NCBI GenBank assembly: GCA_016179685.1
Contig: JACPCR010000074.1
Location: forward strand, 1-64,000
DNA length: 64,000 bases
Direction of reading: 5' to 3'
Source of the DNA: Planctomycetota bacterium
Lineage (GTDB): Bacteria; Planctomycetota; PUPC01; JACPCR01
Translations under genes and position numbers: made by a program
Shown here: positions 1 through 8,406 of the stretch, piece by piece
Layout: each line of letters starts with the position of its first letter
How positions within the stretch are numbered: position 1 is the stretch's first letter
Notes under the pieces: generated by a model
The model's database searches: none
What the model saw: only the letters and a program-made list of their open reading frames with translations
Told to the model about the DNA's origin: nothing

Positions 1-90
1 CCGACGTGAGCGTAACCTCTACTGAACCGCCGTATACGAGGCCCGTACGTACGGTGGTGTGACAGGGAAAGCCCGCGAGGGCCTACCTAT
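1..90 (+). mobile_element. 3' end of a group II intron (domains V and VI), cut by the window edge
   Basis: Bases 26-58 fold as group II intron domain V: a nine-pair lower helix (26-34 with 50-58), a two-base bulge (C48 G49), a four-pair upper helix (35-38 with 44-47) and a short loop, with CGC at 28-30 at the place of the catalytic triad. Bases 64-88 fold as domain VI: a GCCC-GCGA-GGGC tip (71-82), an AGG/CCT base and an unpaired A85 as candidate branch point, a few bases before a 3' splice site near 90. The rest of the intron, including any reverse transcriptase, would lie left of the window. The domain V shape with its two-base bulge is characteristic; the exact splice site is inferred. Confidence 0.75.
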
Positions 91-96
91 GTCGAT

Positions 97-199
97 GCGA
101 AACATTCATCGTACCGCGCTCCCAGTGCGCTGAAGATTCCGGCGGTCAGAGACCGCCGCTACGCGAAACATTCATCGTACCAGCGCTCCCAGTGCGCTG
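97..199. repeat. Direct repeat pair (97-132 and 163-199) flanking a short hairpin
   Basis: Two near-identical copies of a 36/37-base sequence lie 30 bases apart. Both begin GCGAAACATTCATCGTACC and end GCGCTCCCAGTGCGCTG; the second has one extra A. Between them sits a perfect hairpin, GGCGGTC-AGA-GACCGCC (141-157). Each copy can form an AGCGC/GCGCT-type mini-stem. The pair lies just after the intron 3' splice site and downstream of the leftward E1 gene. No coding function is visible. Confidence 0.6.
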
Positions 200-262
200 C
201 CACGTTCCGAGAAGAAGTGCCAAATTCCAAATCGCCCACGGCGCGAGCGCACGCCGGTGCAC

Positions 263-2671
263 TTAGGGCCGATGGACCCAGGCGGAGACCAGCGCGTTCA
301 AGATCGTTTCGGCATCGAGTCCATGATGCCGGTAGAGGTCCGGAATATTGCCGGATTGGCCGAAATGTTCCACGCCCAGGGACTGGACGCGATGGCCCCG
401 GACGCCGCCGATCCACGAGAGGGCAGCGGGGTGGCCGTCGATGACCGTGACGAGGGCGGCATCGGAGGCCAGCGGCTCGAGCAACGTTTCGATGCGGGAG
501 GGGGCCGGCTCGCCATGCCGGCGGCGGGTGCGCTGAGCCGCCTGCCAGCCGGCATTGAGACGGTCGGCCGAGGTCACTGCCAGCAGGCCGGCATCGGGAA
601 AATCCTGGACGAGCTGCTCGAAGGCTTCCTGCGCTTCCGGGGCCACGGCCCCGGAGGTGACCAGCGCCAGCTTTCCGCCGGACGCCGGCGGCCGCAGCCA
701 GTATCCGCCTTCCAGGATCGCCTGACGCAGCGAGTCCGTCATCTCGCGTTGCGGCTGAGCGATCGGCCTCGTGGAGAGTCGAAGATAGACGGAGCCTCCC
801 TGCTCGTCCCGAAGCCAGCCCGAGGTCGGCCCCTTCCTCCCGTCCCGCTGGATGTATTCGAAGGCCCAGGGGAGGATCACCGCCAGCTCATCCGCGAAGG
901 CCGGTTCGAAGGCGGCGAGCCCGTCCTGGGCAATGCCCAGGAGGGGCGTGCCCAGGGACTGGTGCGCCCCGCCTTCCGGGGCCAGGGTGATGCCCGAGGG
1001 CGTCGCCACCAGGATGAACCGAGCGTCCTGATAACAGGCATAGTTGAGGGCATCCAAGCCCCGGTAGATGAACGGGTCATACAGGGTGCCGATGGGTATG
1101 AGGCGCACGCCGAAGAGCTCGTGAGAGAGACCAAGGGCCGCCAGCATGAGGAACAGATTGTTCTCGGCGATCCCCAGCTCGATGTGCTGTCCCCGAGGCG
1201 ACATCTCCCATTTCTGCAAAGAGGTCACCTCGAGCTCTTTGAACCGATCCTCCACCGGGTCCCGGTGAAAAACTCCCCTCCGATTCACCCACCCTCCCAG
1301 GTTCGTCGAGATGGTGACATCCGGGGACAGGGTCACGATGTGGTCCACCAGCGGCCCGCCCTGGCGGGCCAGATCGAGCAGGATGCGCCCGAACTCCTGC
1401 TGCGTCGAGACCGGCGCGCGGGGCAGCACGGGATGCGCCTCCTGGGGGACCGGCAGTTTCGGCGCCGTCCAGCGTCGGGTGCGTTTCTGACTGAACGGCA
1501 CCTGGCGGAGGAAGGCTTCCAGTTCCTCCGCCGGGAGGTCCAGGCCGGTAAACTGATCCCATTCCATGCCCTCATCAATCCCGTTGCGCCTGCGAAATTC
1601 GTCCATCTGCGCGGCGCTCATGAGCCCGGCGTGGTTTTCCTTGTGGCCCGCCAGCGGAAGCCGATAGCCCTTGATCGTGTAAGCGATGATGCAGGTGGGC
1701 CCATCGTCGGCCAGCCTGTGAAAGGCCTCGCTGAGCACTTCCAGGTCGTGCCCGCCCAGATTCGTCATGAGCGAATGCAGTTCCTGGTCGTCATATTCTC
1801 CCAGCAGGTCTTCCAGCTCGGACTCTCCCTTCAGGTCGGAAAGAATCTGCTGCCGCCAGGCCGCGCCTCCCTTGAAGACGAGCGCGGAATAGAGGGAGTT
1901 CGGACAGTCGTCAATCCACTGCCGGAGACTCGGCCCGCCCGGCCGGGCGAAGGCCCGCTGGAGCTTCTTGCCGTACTTCAGGGTCAGCACCCGCCAGTCC
2001 ATCGACTGGAACAGATGGGTGATCTGTCCGAAAATCCGGTCCGTGGCCACCGCGTCCAGGCTCTGGCGGTTGTAGTCCACGATCCACCAGACCTTCCGGA
2101 GTCCGTGTTTCCAGCATTCGTAGAGCGCCTCGTACACGTTGCCCTCGTCCAGTTCCGCGTCGCCGCCAACGGCGATCATGCGGCCGTCGGGCGACCCTTC
2201 CTCCCGCCAGCCCTTGATCCGTACATAGTCCTGCACCAGACTGGCAAAACAGGTCTGGGCCAGTCCGAGGCCCATCGACCCGGTCGAGAAATCCACGGGA
2301 TCGCCGTCCTTGGTGCGCGACGGATAGGCCTGTGCGCCCTGGTAAGCTCGGAATCGTTCCAGCTTCTCGCGGCTCTGGTGGCCCAGAAGGTACTGGATCG
2401 CGTGGAAGGCCGGACTGGCGTGCGGCTTCACGGCCACCCGGTCCTCCGGCCGCAGCAGATCAAAATAGAGCGCGGTGAGAATCGTGGTCGCCGACGCCGA
2501 TGAGGCCTGATGCCCGCCGACCTTCAAACCGTCCGCCTTCTCCCGCACCAGGTTGGCGTTGTGGACCATCCACGTGGAGAGCCAGAGAACCTTTTTCTCC
2601 AGTTCCTCGAGGACCCGCAGCTTCTGCCCTCTCACGGTCTCTCGTGTTTCGACTTCTTCCGTAGTTTTCAT
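263..2671 (-). CDS. AceE-type homodimeric 2-oxo acid dehydrogenase E1 / transketolase-like enzyme
   Basis: Thiamine-diphosphate enzyme of 802 residues, most like the homodimeric pyruvate dehydrogenase E1 (AceE), which decarboxylates pyruvate and passes the acetyl group to lipoyl-E2. The ThDP motif is visible as GGDAELDEGN (169-178) followed after about 25 residues by DYNRQSLD (199-206). It differs from the usual GDG start in having GDA. An early GGH (52-54) matches the substrate-side histidine region of the family. The transketolase-type middle and C-terminal domains follow. It is shorter than the roughly 890 residues of E. coli AceE. No E2 or E3 gene is adjacent, so the partner complex is unknown and a distinct transketolase-like role is possible. 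The ATG has a GAGG element about eight bases upstream. Transcription runs toward the group II intron. Confidence 0.8.
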   Translation of the reverse strand: MKTTEEVETRETVRGQKLRVLEELEKKVLWLSTWMVHNANLVREKADGLKVGGHQASSASATTILTALYFDLLRPEDRVAVKPHASPAFHAIQYLLGHQSREKLERFRAYQGAQAYPSRTKDGDPVDFSTGSMGLGLAQTCFASLVQDYVRIKGWREEGSPDGRMIAVGGDAELDEGNVYEALYECWKHGLRKVWWIVDYNRQSLDAVATDRIFGQITHLFQSMDWRVLTLKYGKKLQRAFARPGGPSLRQWIDDCPNSLYSALVFKGGAAWRQQILSDLKGESELEDLLGEYDDQELHSLMTNLGGHDLEVLSEAFHRLADDGPTCIIAYTIKGYRLPLAGHKENHAGLMSAAQMDEFRRRNGIDEGMEWDQFTGLDLPAEELEAFLRQVPFSQKRTRRWTAPKLPVPQEAHPVLPRAPVSTQQEFGRILLDLARQGGPLVDHIVTLSPDVTISTNLGGWVNRRGVFHRDPVEDRFKELEVTSLQKWEMSPRGQHIELGIAENNLFLMLAALGLSHELFGVRLIPIGTLYDPFIYRGLDALNYACYQDARFILVATPSGITLAPEGGAHQSLGTPLLGIAQDGLAAFEPAFADELAVILPWAFEYIQRDGRKGPTSGWLRDEQGGSVYLRLSTRPIAQPQREMTDSLRQAILEGGYWLRPPASGGKLALVTSGAVAPEAQEAFEQLVQDFPDAGLLAVTSADRLNAGWQAAQRTRRRHGEPAPSRIETLLEPLASDAALVTVIDGHPAALSWIGGVRGHRVQSLGVEHFGQSGNIPDLYRHHGLDAETILNALVSAWVHRP

Positions 2672-3169
2672 GATTCGGCCTCAAATAGACGAGTTCGCAA
2701 GCGCGCCCGCACTTGCGAACAGCGATACGAAGAAGAATCCGCGGACTCGTGTCCGCATAGCGAGTCCGCAAACCCAAGGTGAACTACGGGTGACGCGGAG
2801 GGTTTCTGATGAATACCTTTGCTGGTTTTCTCCGAGCTCTCCGTGCTCTCCGTGCTCTCCGTGGTTCACACCGATTTTGTTTCTCTCTGCCACAACGAAG
2901 CGAGTCCGAAAGCTTCTTGCGACACGCTTCCATCGGGACCCCTCTCGTGTCCCAACGTCCCAACGGGTCCCTATGGGAGGACCCCTCCGGGCGGGACAAG
3001 TACGGGAGGGGTTTCAAGGGCTGCACGCCCATTCGAGATGATAACAATGGGTCATCCGCAAAGCGAAAGGGGAGTCAAGTAGAAGGCCGAACACGGGAAG
3101 CAGGGACCGGGGAGCAGGCAGCGAGCCGGCTTTGCGGCCTGCCCGCTCCACCGATAGAATTCGGGCTTC
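2672..3169. other. Intergenic region rich in short palindromes and repeats
   Basis: About 500 bases between divergent genes without a convincing gene. It holds the AAGYGC-type palindrome at 2693-2720, a second inverted repeat GCGGACTCG/CGAGTCCGC (2741-2749 and 2760-2768), three tandem copies of CTCTCCGTG around 2845-2870, and a GC-rich segment with TCCCAACGTCCCAACGGG (2950-2967) that recurs in inverted orientation at 20756-20779. Promoters for the flanking genes must lie here but none is obvious. Confidence 0.6.
2693..2720. repeat. AAGTGC-core palindrome
   Basis: Arms GTTCGCAAGCGC (2693-2704) and GCACTTGCGAAC (2709-2720) pair with a single G-T wobble around the loop GCCC. This copy sits upstream of the start of the leftward E1 gene rather than after a stop codon. 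Core and loop match the other members of the family found across the window. Confidence 0.7.
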
Positions 3170-4576
3170 ATGCAGGAGCGCATCGACCGATTTCTCCATG
3201 ATCCCCTCGTCGAGATCGGGCTCATCCTTCTCATTCTCCTTTCGGTCACCCTCCTCGTGGCCGAGGTCCGGGTGGACCGCACGGCGGAACATTACTCCGC
3301 GATCCATTTCGCCGGCAATCTGATCAACGGCCTCTTCATCCTGGAGCTTGCCGCCCGCTACCGCATCGCTCAGAGCAAGCGCCGCTTCTTCCGCCAGTAC
3401 TGGCTCGATATCCTGTCCGTGATCCCTGCCCTGCCAGGATTCCGCATCCTTCGCGTCCTGCGGATGCTGCGCCTCCTTCGGGCTGGCGTTCTCATCAACC
3501 GGCGTCTGGCCTCCGTTTCCTCTCTTCTGTCGATGGGATTCGGGGCCCAGATTGGCCTCTTTCTGCTCCTGGGGGTGGTGATCCTGGCCGGGGCCCTGGC
3601 GATCCATCTGCTCGAAGGCGGCGAAAACGCGGCGTTCCAGCGCCTGCCCGACGCCGTCTGGTGGAGCCTGTTCACGGTCCTCGCGGGGGAGCCGGTCGGA
3701 GGCGAGGCCAAATCCACTGCTGGCCGCTTCGTCACCCTTGTGGTGGCCGCAGGCGGCCTTACCATGTTCGCGGTATTCACGGGCGTCGTCTCCGCCATCA
3801 TGGTTCAAAGGCTTAAGGTAGGGATGGACATGAAGGACCTCGACCTGGACGAATTGCGGGAACACATCATCATCTGCGGCTGGAATCGCTCCGCCCATAT
3901 CCTCCTTGCTGAATTGCAGTCCGACGCTAGCGTCAAGGCCCGCGGCATCGTGATCGTCGCGGAATTCGAGCAGACGCCTGAAGAGGACCTGAAACGGGTG
4001 GACCGTTCCCGCATCTACTTCTACTCCGGCGACTACACGAACATCGAGGTGCTCGAGGAGGTCGGGATGCGGCATGCCAGCCAGGCCATCCTGCTGGCGG
4101 ACAAGACTCTCCCGCGGAGCGACCAGGATCGAGACGCCCGCACGGTGCTGGCCGCTCTCACCATCGAGAAGCTCAATCCCCGTATCCTCACCTGCGCCCA
4201 GCTCCTCGACCGCAAAAATAACGTCCAACTCCAGGTCGCCGGCGTCGAGGACGTCGTCATCGCCGATGAGGTCAGCGGCCACCTGATCGCCACCTGGTCG
4301 CGTCACAGCGCCCTCACCCGCGTCTTCATGGAACTGCTGTCCGCTGAGACCGGGAACAACCTGTACAAGGTGATTCTTCCCCGGGCCTGGAGCGGCATCT
4401 CGTTCCAGGAGGCCGCCCGGCGCTCCAAGGAAGAGCACGACGCCCTCTTGGTCGCGGTCGAGCGGGAGGACAAGGGCGGGCGGGAGACCGTGGTCAACCC
4501 GCCCGCCTCGGCCACGCTGTCCGAGGGGGACTGGCTCATCTTGATCGCCCGGGACGAGCCACGGGCTGCGGGGTGA
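3170..4576 (+). CDS. Six-TM voltage-sensor ion channel with RCK/TrkA-N domain and non-canonical pore
   Basis: Inner-membrane channel of 468 residues. S1-S3 hydrophobic segments occupy about 14-33, 46-66 and 78-90. S4 carries five arginines at three-residue steps (R92, R95, R98, R101, R104). S5 is about 125-149 and S6 about 187-213. A cytoplasmic RCK/TrkA-N-type domain follows (HIIICGWNRSAHILLAEL, 232-249) with a C-terminal TrkA-C-like part. This is the plan of bacterial Kch-type potassium channels. The pore differs: after the normal AVWW (162-165) the filter reads TVLAGEPVGG (169-178) where TTVGYGD is expected. Ion selectivity therefore cannot be assumed to be potassium. The ATG at 3170 has no strong ribosome site. 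The gene converges with an oxidoreductase across a hairpin at 4698-4725. Confidence 0.85.
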   Translation: MQERIDRFLHDPLVEIGLILLILLSVTLLVAEVRVDRTAEHYSAIHFAGNLINGLFILELAARYRIAQSKRRFFRQYWLDILSVIPALPGFRILRVLRMLRLLRAGVLINRRLASVSSLLSMGFGAQIGLFLLLGVVILAGALAIHLLEGGENAAFQRLPDAVWWSLFTVLAGEPVGGEAKSTAGRFVTLVVAAGGLTMFAVFTGVVSAIMVQRLKVGMDMKDLDLDELREHIIICGWNRSAHILLAELQSDASVKARGIVIVAEFEQTPEEDLKRVDRSRIYFYSGDYTNIEVLEEVGMRHASQAILLADKTLPRSDQDRDARTVLAALTIEKLNPRILTCAQLLDRKNNVQLQVAGVEDVVIADEVSGHLIATWSRHSALTRVFMELLSAETGNNLYKVILPRAWSGISFQEAARRSKEEHDALLVAVEREDKGGRETVVNPPASATLSEGDWLILIARDEPRAAG

Positions 4577-4697
4577 AGGACCTGCTTGATTTCCGACGGG
4601 GGCGACACCATGACGGCCAAGGCGAAAAGGATGGCGGCAATGGGTGGGAACGGCGGGACGTCATTCCCCGTGGTTGTTCCGTATCTCGGCTGGGGCG

Positions 4698-4725
4698 TCA
4701 AACTTGAAAAACGTTTCAAGTTTGA
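4698..4725. terminator. Perfect hairpin between convergent genes
   Basis: TCAAACTTGAAA (4698-4709) and TTTCAAGTTTGA (4714-4725) form a perfect 12-pair stem with the loop AACG. It lies between the 3' ends of the rightward channel gene and the leftward oxidoreductase, so it could end transcription from both sides. There is no long T tract; only TTTTAGG follows at a distance on the plus strand. Confidence 0.6.
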
Positions 4726-4741
4726 GTTGCACTTTTAGGAA

Positions 4742-5788
4742 CTACTTCTTCTGCTCGGGGAAGGGCGCTCGGATGTCATACCGGCCATCGACCTCGACCG
4801 GCAGCCGGCCTTCCTCGACGAGGAGGTCCAGGGGATTCCTTTTGGTCTTCAGTGGGAACGTGACCACGTCGCGAAGGCGCACGGACTCATAGATGGCCAT
4901 CATGATTTCCATCGTGGTGCGCGCCGTCTCGCCTGCGTTCCGGTGGCCCTTCACCTTCCCATCCAGCCAGTCCAGGAACTCCGTGAGCTGGTCCGTCCCC
5001 ACCGGCTCGGGATAGATGACCTGCCACCCGGGCGACTTCAGGTTCATCAACATGAGGGTGCCGTTCTCGCCACGCCGGAGGATGCCTTCGTCACCATAGA
5101 CTGCGTGTCCGCAGAGCACGGGCTCCGGCAAGTCGCTCTCGTAAATCCCCCGAAAGCCGCCCTCGAAGCAGATTTCCGCCATGCACCGGTCCTCGCAGCG
5201 CACACGCCTCTCCCATTTGTCCGTCTTCCGCGTCACCTGGCCGTAGAGCCACAGGGCCTTCGGATCGCCGAGGATGTAGAGCATCTCGTCAATCTCATGC
5301 GTGCCGCGGTTCAAAAGCCCGTAGCCGTCCCGTCGCATCATGACCTGGGGCCGGCCGATGGCGCCCGCCTGGATGAGCTTCCGCGCCGTCACGTTCACCG
5401 GCATGTAACGCCGCTGGTGTCCGATCACCAGCTTGACCTTGTGCTTGCGGCAGGCAGCCACCATCTGGTTCGCCTCGCCCAGGCTCGCCGCCATCGGTTT
5501 CTCCCCGAAGATTCCTTTCACTCCCGCCTTCGCCGCCGCCACCGTCAACTCCGCCCGCACGCTCTGCCATGTCGTGATGAAGACCAACTGCACCTTCTCC
5601 TTCCGGATCATGGCCTCGATGTCCGCATAGGCCGGGACCTGGTACTCCTTGCTGAATTTCTCCAAGGCTTCCGGGAAGGCGTCCATGGCCGCCACAAGCT
5701 GCACGCGAGGATTCTTCACGAGCGTCTTGGCATGATGATGGCCCATGCCGCCGCATCCGACAACGGCCACTCGATAGGTCTTGGACAT
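4742..5788 (-). CDS. Gfo/Idh/MocA family NAD(P)-dependent oxidoreductase
   Basis: Cytoplasmic sugar-type dehydrogenase of 348 residues. The N-terminal Rossmann fold opens with VAVVGCGGMG (7-16), and a GEKPMA element carries the conserved lysine of the EKP motif. The C-terminal half is the alpha/beta substrate-binding domain of the family. Members oxidise or reduce sugars, inositols or related polyols; the substrate cannot be read from the sequence. I chose the ATG at 5788 because GGGAG lies nine bases upstream; a TTG at 5806 in the same frame is less likely. It stands alone, divergent from nothing close, and converges with the channel gene. A second family member occurs at 31236-32285. Confidence 0.88.
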   Translation of the reverse strand: MSKTYRVAVVGCGGMGHHHAKTLVKNPRVQLVAAMDAFPEALEKFSKEYQVPAYADIEAMIRKEKVQLVFITTWQSVRAELTVAAAKAGVKGIFGEKPMAASLGEANQMVAACRKHKVKLVIGHQRRYMPVNVTARKLIQAGAIGRPQVMMRRDGYGLLNRGTHEIDEMLYILGDPKALWLYGQVTRKTDKWERRVRCEDRCMAEICFEGGFRGIYESDLPEPVLCGHAVYGDEGILRRGENGTLMLMNLKSPGWQVIYPEPVGTDQLTEFLDWLDGKVKGHRNAGETARTTMEIMMAIYESVRLRDVVTFPLKTKRNPLDLLVEEGRLPVEVDGRYDIRAPFPEQKK

Positions 5789-5915
5789 GTGCAAACACTC
5801 CCACAATCAAGAGTAAAGAATGAGGCGTGACGCTGTTCGGACAACGGCTAAAACCATCACTCCTACTGGAGTTGCGGCCAAAGGCCGCGGTACGACGTCA
5901 CGACAACGATGTTCG

Positions 5916-5961
5916 AGTAGACGAGCCCGTCAGTGCGGGTTCACTGACGAGCTCGTCTACT
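5916..5961. repeat. Long palindrome at the 3' end of the prenyl synthase gene
   Basis: The arms (5916-5935 and 5942-5961, 20 bases each, starting AGTAGACGAG) match at 19 of 20 positions around a six-base loop. The inner part reads CAGTGC-GGGT-TCACTG, a variant of the AAGTGC core. The right arm overlaps the stop codon of the leftward prenyl synthase gene by two bases, as expected for a terminator-like element, but no T tract follows. Confidence 0.75.
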
Positions 5962-7048
5962 AAATATTCCGCTCAATCAAATAATCGGCAAAGGCCTTCA
6001 GTTTCCCCTTCGCTCCGTTCTCTGGAATCACCGTTTCTACCTCCTGCCAGGCCTGGCGGACGATCGCCCGAGCCTGGTCCCTGGCGAAGGCGATGCTGCC
6101 CGAACCCTCGATGATGGCGATGGCCTCCTGGATCACCCGCTCGTCGGTGGAATGTTCCAGAAGGATCGCCCGAAGCCGCCGGGCGTCGGCCGGCCCGGCA
6201 TGCGCCAGGCTATGGATGACCATCAGGGTCCGCTTGCCCTCGTGAATATCCTCTCCGACGCCCTTGGCTTCCCCGAACTTTTCGCCCACGAGGTTCAGGA
6301 TGTCATCTTGAATCTGGAAGGCGACGCCGATGGATTCGGCGAAGCGGCCGATGGCTTCTATCTGCGCATCTGTGCCCCCGCACACCAGGGCGCTCAGTTT
6401 CGCGCTCAGACGCGCCAGCGTGCCCGTCTTGTACGCGCACATCTGCAAGTATTCCTCGACCGTCGGGTCCTTCCTTCCCGAATGCCACCAGATATCGAAG
6501 GCCTGCCCAAAATGCACGTTGATCATCTCCTGCACGTACAGCTCGTAGGCCCGGATCAGGACCGGCTGTGGGAGGCTCTCCCGCCGGTCCCTCAGCACCA
6601 GCAACGGCAGGAAATACATGGCGTTGCCCGCGTTGACGGCAACATCCAGGCCGTAGACCAGATGCAGGCAAGGCTTCCCGCGCCTCAACTGACTGCCGTC
6701 CTCGATGTCGTCCACCACCAACGTCCCGTTGTGGATGAGCTCGCAGATGGCGGCGAAATCGAGGACCTTCTCGGCCCGGCCGCCGAGCGCCTCGGCGACG
6801 ATCAGGAGCAGCGTGGGCCGCCACCGCTTGCCTCCCCGGTCCAGAACCTCCCAGATGGGCTCCGCCATCGCCTTCGTCGCTGTTTCCAGGTCGTAGGCAT
6901 ACCGGGCATTCCCGCAAATCGCCTCCAGATTCTCCCGGTTAAATCGGCGTGGGATGTATCGCTCGAGCACCGCGTCGATGTCGGCCTTGTGCGCTCCAAG
7001 AACTTGGGCGATGTCGATCCCCTTGCCTTCAGCCGTTCTCTGGGACAT
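5960..7048 (-). CDS. Polyprenyl (geranylgeranyl-type) diphosphate synthase
   Basis: Trans-prenyltransferase of 362 residues that would extend allylic diphosphates with isopentenyl diphosphate. GGKRWRP (72-78) is the IPP-binding element. The first Asp-rich motif is DDIED (113-117) with LRRGKP after it, and the second is FQIQDDILNL (244-253). The chain is all alpha-helical in character with no signal or membrane segment. Product length (C20 or longer quinone side chain) cannot be settled, but the DDILN form of the second motif resembles GGPP-synthase-like enzymes. The N-terminal 35 residues are an extension relative to many homologues. Precursor supply would come from the MEP pathway, one step of which (ispD) lies at 25869-26645. 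The gene is not in an operon. Confidence 0.88.
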   Translation of the reverse strand: MSQRTAEGKGIDIAQVLGAHKADIDAVLERYIPRRFNRENLEAICGNARYAYDLETATKAMAEPIWEVLDRGGKRWRPTLLLIVAEALGGRAEKVLDFAAICELIHNGTLVVDDIEDGSQLRRGKPCLHLVYGLDVAVNAGNAMYFLPLLVLRDRRESLPQPVLIRAYELYVQEMINVHFGQAFDIWWHSGRKDPTVEEYLQMCAYKTGTLARLSAKLSALVCGGTDAQIEAIGRFAESIGVAFQIQDDILNLVGEKFGEAKGVGEDIHEGKRTLMVIHSLAHAGPADARRLRAILLEHSTDERVIQEAIAIIEGSGSIAFARDQARAIVRQAWQEVETVIPENGAKGKLKAFADYLIERNI

Positions 7049-7409
7049 GGACCAGCCATACTAATGGGTCGGGGAAAGGGTCGCAAGCAGTCCAGGAACG
7101 AACACCGTGCCGCGGGTGGATGCTGAGCGAAGCGCTACATCAGACCGACCCGTGTGGTCCGAGCGACCCAGAGCGAGAAAGGATACGGCGAGCGCTTCGC
7201 TGAAAGGCGTTGCTTCGCAAAGCTGTAGTTTTTAAGGGGATGCAGCCCTTTCCCGGCAGGTGAACCCATTCGTCCCACTTGTTGCGGTTTCGACCCTTGT
7301 GGATGTCGAGTGTCCCTGTTCATCCGTGCACCAACACTTTCATACCCGCCTATCGTTGGAGAAAATGCGCAAACGGTTTGCCCGAACTTGTTGAGAATAT
7401 GAAAAATCC
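7049..7409. other. Intergenic region with one copy of a dispersed 17-mer
   Basis: About 360 bases between divergent genes. I see no credible gene. The only recognisable element is CCCGAACTTGTTGAGAA (7381-7397), the inverted copy of a 17-base sequence found at 16194, 20589 and 56925. It ends 12 bases before the aminotransferase start and so lies in its leader. Confidence 0.55.
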
Positions 7410-8333
7410 ATGAACGAACCATTGGCCTACCTCAATGGCGGCCTCATCCCCTTCCATGAGGCTCGAATTCCGGTCTATGATAGGGGCGTCGTCATGGCCG
7501 CAACGGCCTCCGAGATGACCCGCACTTACCGGCAAGTTCTTTTCCGGCTCGAGGACCACCTCGAACGCCTCTATGCCTCTCTCGGCATCCTGGGCATCGA
7601 TCCCGGCATGAGTCCGAACGAGATGGCAGCCTTATCTCGCCGCTTGGTGGTGGAAAACGCTCGCCTGCTCCCGCCCGGCGGGGAACTCGGCCTGACTCAC
7701 TTCGTCACGGCCGGGCCGTCTCCGCTTTATGCCGGCCCCGGTCTTCCCTCGGAGGCCAGGCGACCCACCGTCTGCCTCCATACCTTTCCCCTCGACTTCT
7801 GCATCTATGCCGGGGCCATGCGAGAAGGCTACCACCTGGTGACCCCCAGCGTCCGGCACATCCCGCCCGAATGCATTCCGCCTGGCATGAAGCACCGCAG
7901 CCGGTTGCATTGGTATCTTGCCGACCTGGAGACTCACCGGTCCGATCCGAGAGCGACTTCGCTGTTGCTCGACCGCGACGGATACGTGACGGAGTGCACA
8001 TCGGCGAACTTGCTCCTGGTGCAGCGCGGTGCGATCCTTTCACCGCCCCTCAGCAAGGTCCTCGGCGGGATCAGCCGGAAGGCTGCCCTCGAGCTGGCCA
8101 CAGAGCTTGGCATTCCTTCCCACGAACAGGAGCTTCGCGTTTCGGACGTGGGGGCTGCGGACGAGGCCTTCCTTTCGAGCACGCCATTCGGACTTTGCCC
8201 AGCCACACGCCTGAATGGTCAGCCCATCGGGGACGGCCGGCCGGGCCGGATATGGCGAAAGCTGATGGAGGCCTGGAGCGACCTGGTGGGGCTCGACGCC
8301 GTCGCCCAGGTGCTCGCTGGAGACCAAGGGTGA
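7410..8333 (+). CDS. Class IV PLP aminotransferase (branched-chain aminotransferase / ADC-lyase-like)
   Basis: Fold-type IV PLP enzyme of 307 residues. The sequence opens AYLNGGLIPFHEARIPVYDRG, cited here only by its key features: the YLNG strand and the YDRG turn of the family. K161 in PPGMKHRSRLHW is the candidate Schiff-base lysine, and TECTSANLLLV (194-204) carries the conserved glutamate and SAN phosphate-binding turn. Relatives are branched-chain aminotransferases, D-amino acid aminotransferases and aminodeoxychorismate lyases. The substrate-side residues are not typical enough for me to pick one. The start has no clear ribosome site. It converges with the leftward gene at 8474, with two large palindromes in between. 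Confidence 0.82.
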   Translation: MNEPLAYLNGGLIPFHEARIPVYDRGVVMAATASEMTRTYRQVLFRLEDHLERLYASLGILGIDPGMSPNEMAALSRRLVVENARLLPPGGELGLTHFVTAGPSPLYAGPGLPSEARRPTVCLHTFPLDFCIYAGAMREGYHLVTPSVRHIPPECIPPGMKHRSRLHWYLADLETHRSDPRATSLLLDRDGYVTECTSANLLLVQRGAILSPPLSKVLGGISRKAALELATELGIPSHEQELRVSDVGAADEAFLSSTPFGLCPATRLNGQPIGDGRPGRIWRKLMEAWSDLVGLDAVAQVLAGDQG

Positions 8334-8349
8334 AGCGGTGAAACGAGCA

Positions 8350-8387
8350 GGCGGGTGCGGAAGTGCTGTAGCGCTTCCGCACCCGCC
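8350..8387. repeat. AAGTGC-core palindrome after the aminotransferase stop
   Basis: GGCGGGTGCGGAAGTGC (8350-8366) pairs with 8371-8387 with one G-T wobble around the loop TGTA, 17 pairs in all. It begins 16 bases after the aminotransferase stop codon. It is a terminator-like position, without a T tract. Confidence 0.75.
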
Positions 8388-8406
8388 TACTTTGGGAAAC
8401 CCCTCG

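Noticed and set aside
257..2503. Long plus-strand reading frame (748 codons) opposite the E1 enzyme
   Set aside because: It is the antisense shadow of the E1 gene in GC-rich DNA; it shows no family motifs and is rich in Arg, Gly, Pro and Gln as such shadows are.
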